Positions 5,714-6,780 of a DNA stretch of 6,780 nucleotides are shown here, piece after piece. The notes below the pieces were generated by a model. That model saw only the letters and a list, made by a program, of their open reading frames with translations, was not told the origin of the DNA and made no database searches. Position numbers and translations under genes: made by a program. Position 1 is the stretch's first letter, and each line of letters opens with the position of its first letter. The DNA lies in assembly GCA_013695885.1 (NCBI GenBank), contig JACCZP010000323.1, forward strand, positions 1 to 6,780, in the 5' to 3' direction. Origin of the DNA: Thermoleophilaceae bacterium (lineage in GTDB: Bacteria > Actinomycetota > Thermoleophilia > Solirubrobacterales > Thermoleophilaceae).

Positions 5714-5854
5714 GTGGCCCTCTCCCGCATCGCCTGGCTGGTGACCGTGGTCGGCTTCGCCCTGGCCGCGGTGCTCCTCTTCCTGAACGGCTACGTCGGG
5801 TACTTCCTCGTGCTCCTTGCCGTCGCCGCGGCCGCGGCCGTCAACCTCCGCTGA
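5714..5854 (+). CDS. small two-helix membrane protein, 46 residues
   Basis: The only plus-strand gene I support. It reads as two hydrophobic helices: IAWLVTVVGFALAAVLLFL (about 6-24) and YFLVLLAVAAAAAVNL (about 30-45), joined by a short NGYVGY turn and ending in Arg. Few polar residues interrupt the helices and third positions are almost all G or C, as in neighbouring genes. The GTG start has no Shine-Dalgarno but follows a -10-like CAGAAT by six bases. The first 17 bases would be shared with the roadblock-like gene if that starts at 5730. The last 14 bases overlap the 3' end of the transporter gene on the other strand. The longer open frame around it (back to 4913) is noise. It may be a tiny inner-membrane protein of unknown function. 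The main doubt is that GC-rich DNA makes spurious hydrophobic frames. Confidence 0.55.
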   Translation: MALSRIAWLVTVVGFALAAVLLFLNGYVGYFLVLLAVAAAAAVNLR

Positions 5855-6780
5855 GTGGCCCGCCGGGCGCTTCTCGCCCGTGGAGTCGCGGCGCGGCATC
5901 GGGCTCGAGGTGTATGAGCACGTCGGCGCCCCGGACCGAGCGACCGATCCGGGCCTCCAACTCGTGGGCCAGCTCGTGGGCCCGCTCGAGCGAGGTGCCC
6001 GCGCGGAACTGCACGTGGAGGTCGATGTAGCGGCGCGGACCGGCTCGCCGCGCCCGCAGCTTGTGGAAGCCGGCGATCTCGGGCGCCGTGTGCCCCTCGA
6101 CCGCCCCGGTCACCGCCGCGAGCTCGGCCGCCGGCAGCGCCTCGTCGACCAGGTCGCCCGAGGAGCGGCGGACGATGCGCAGCCCCGAGACCACGATCGC
6201 CCCCGCGACCACGAGCGCCACGGCCGGGTCGAGCTGCTCGATGCCGGTCGCCTCGACGAGGACGAGGGCCCCGAGGACGCCGACCGAGGTGAACGCATCG
6301 GTGCGCAGATGCGCGGCGTCGCCCTCGAGCGCCGGTGAATCCGCCTCCTGCGCCCGGCGGTAGAGATAGGTCGACACCACTAGGTTGACCGCCCCCGAGA
6401 AGGCGAGCACCGCGATGCCGAACCCGACGTTCTCGATCGGGGAGGCGTCGAACAGCCGGCGAAGCGACTCGTAGACGATCACCCCGGCGCCCACGAGGAT
6501 CAGCACGCCCTCGATGGCCGCGGAGAGGTTCTCGACCTTCTCGTGCCCGTAGGGATGGCCCTCGTCGGCGGGCTTCTCGGCCTGGCGCACCGAGAAGAAG
6601 GCGACGAGGGACGCCAGCAGGTCGATGCTCGAGTGGATGGCCTCGGTGAGGATGGCGATCGAGCCGGTGACCACCCCCGCGGCCACCTTGAGCACGACCA
6701 GGGCGGAGTTGGAGATGATCGACACCGCGGCGGCACGGCCGCGCCGCACGCCGCCCGGGGCGCCGGCTCCGCGGGCCGCC
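5841..6780 (-). CDS. cation diffusion facilitator (CDF) family metal transporter, start beyond the window
   Basis: An inner-membrane metal/proton antiporter of the FieF/ZnT family, probably exporting Zn(II) or a related divalent ion. Counting from the GTG at 6749, six transmembrane helices fill residues about 10-195. The metal site is H39-xxx-D43 (TM2, in TEAIHSSIDLLAS) and H147-xxx-D151 (TM5, in DAAHLRTD). HPYGHEKVEN (65-74) is the family loop after TM2. The cytoplasmic dimerisation domain (about 205-285) keeps FHKLR (His229), DLHVQF (His245), RAH (His258) and IHLEP (His280, Glu282), which line up with the metal-binding residues of E. coli FieF. The frame stays open to the right edge and the GTG at 6749 has no ribosome site, so the start is probably outside. 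The end overlaps the small membrane gene by 14 bp. Family is firm; the ion is inferred. Confidence 0.92.
   Translation of the reverse strand, partial: AARGAGAPGGVRRGRAAAVSIISNSALVVLKVAAGVVTGSIAILTEAIHSSIDLLASLVAFFSVRQAEKPADEGHPYGHEKVENLSAAIEGVLILVGAGVIVYESLRRLFDASPIENVGFGIAVLAFSGAVNLVVSTYLYRRAQEADSPALEGDAAHLRTDAFTSVGVLGALVLVEATGIEQLDPAVALVVAGAIVVSGLRIVRRSSGDLVDEALPAAELAAVTGAVEGHTAPEIAGFHKLRARRAGPRRYIDLHVQFRAGTSLERAHELAHELEARIGRSVRGADVLIHLEPDAAPRLHGREAPGGPLSGG

Noticed and set aside
5645..5899. 84-codon minus-strand frame opposite the small membrane gene
   Set aside because: Gly/His/Glu-rich text without structure, overlapping both the roadblock-like and transporter genes in other frames.

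Overview
The window is very GC-rich and compact, with G or C at most third codon positions. GTG starts, 4-bp gene overlaps, a CBS-less GuaB3, and a type-2 OMP decarboxylase beside a DNA-architectural gene all suggest a high-GC Actinomycetota. A deep-branching class such as Thermoleophilia is possible, but that placement is inference. No rRNA, tRNA, CRISPR array, insertion sequence or phage gene was seen. No gene-free stretch exceeds 300 bases.

Left block (1-4961), all on the minus strand and read from right to left: an HU-type nucleoid protein with an extended -10 and a perfect Shine-Dalgarno; pyrF; a membrane-anchored LysM protein; an S11 D-alanyl-D-alanine carboxypeptidase; a PfkB-family phosphosugar kinase; and guaB3, cut by the left window edge. 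LysM, carboxypeptidase and kinase are joined by 4-bp stop/start overlaps, so they are probably translated from one message. The block combines pyrimidine synthesis, cell-wall maturation, sugar phosphorylation and a purine enzyme. guaB3 also has a candidate promoter of its own.

Right block (5084-6780): a minus-strand pair overlapping by 4 bp (a roadblock/LC7-like protein and an 84-residue protein of unknown function), one plus-strand gene for a 46-residue two-helix membrane protein, and a minus-strand CDF metal transporter whose start lies beyond the right edge. The small membrane gene faces the roadblock-like gene head to head, with start codons 19 bp apart. A single AT-rich heptamer between them reads as a -10 element in both directions, and both messages could be leaderless. 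The tail of the small gene overlaps the tail of the transporter gene by 14 bp.

Most of the window is core metabolism and envelope biology. The less ordinary points are the compact divergent start region, a near-identical 14-mer in front of two operon genes, a pyrF reading frame without a standard start codon for its conserved N-terminus, and an HU gene beside pyrF.
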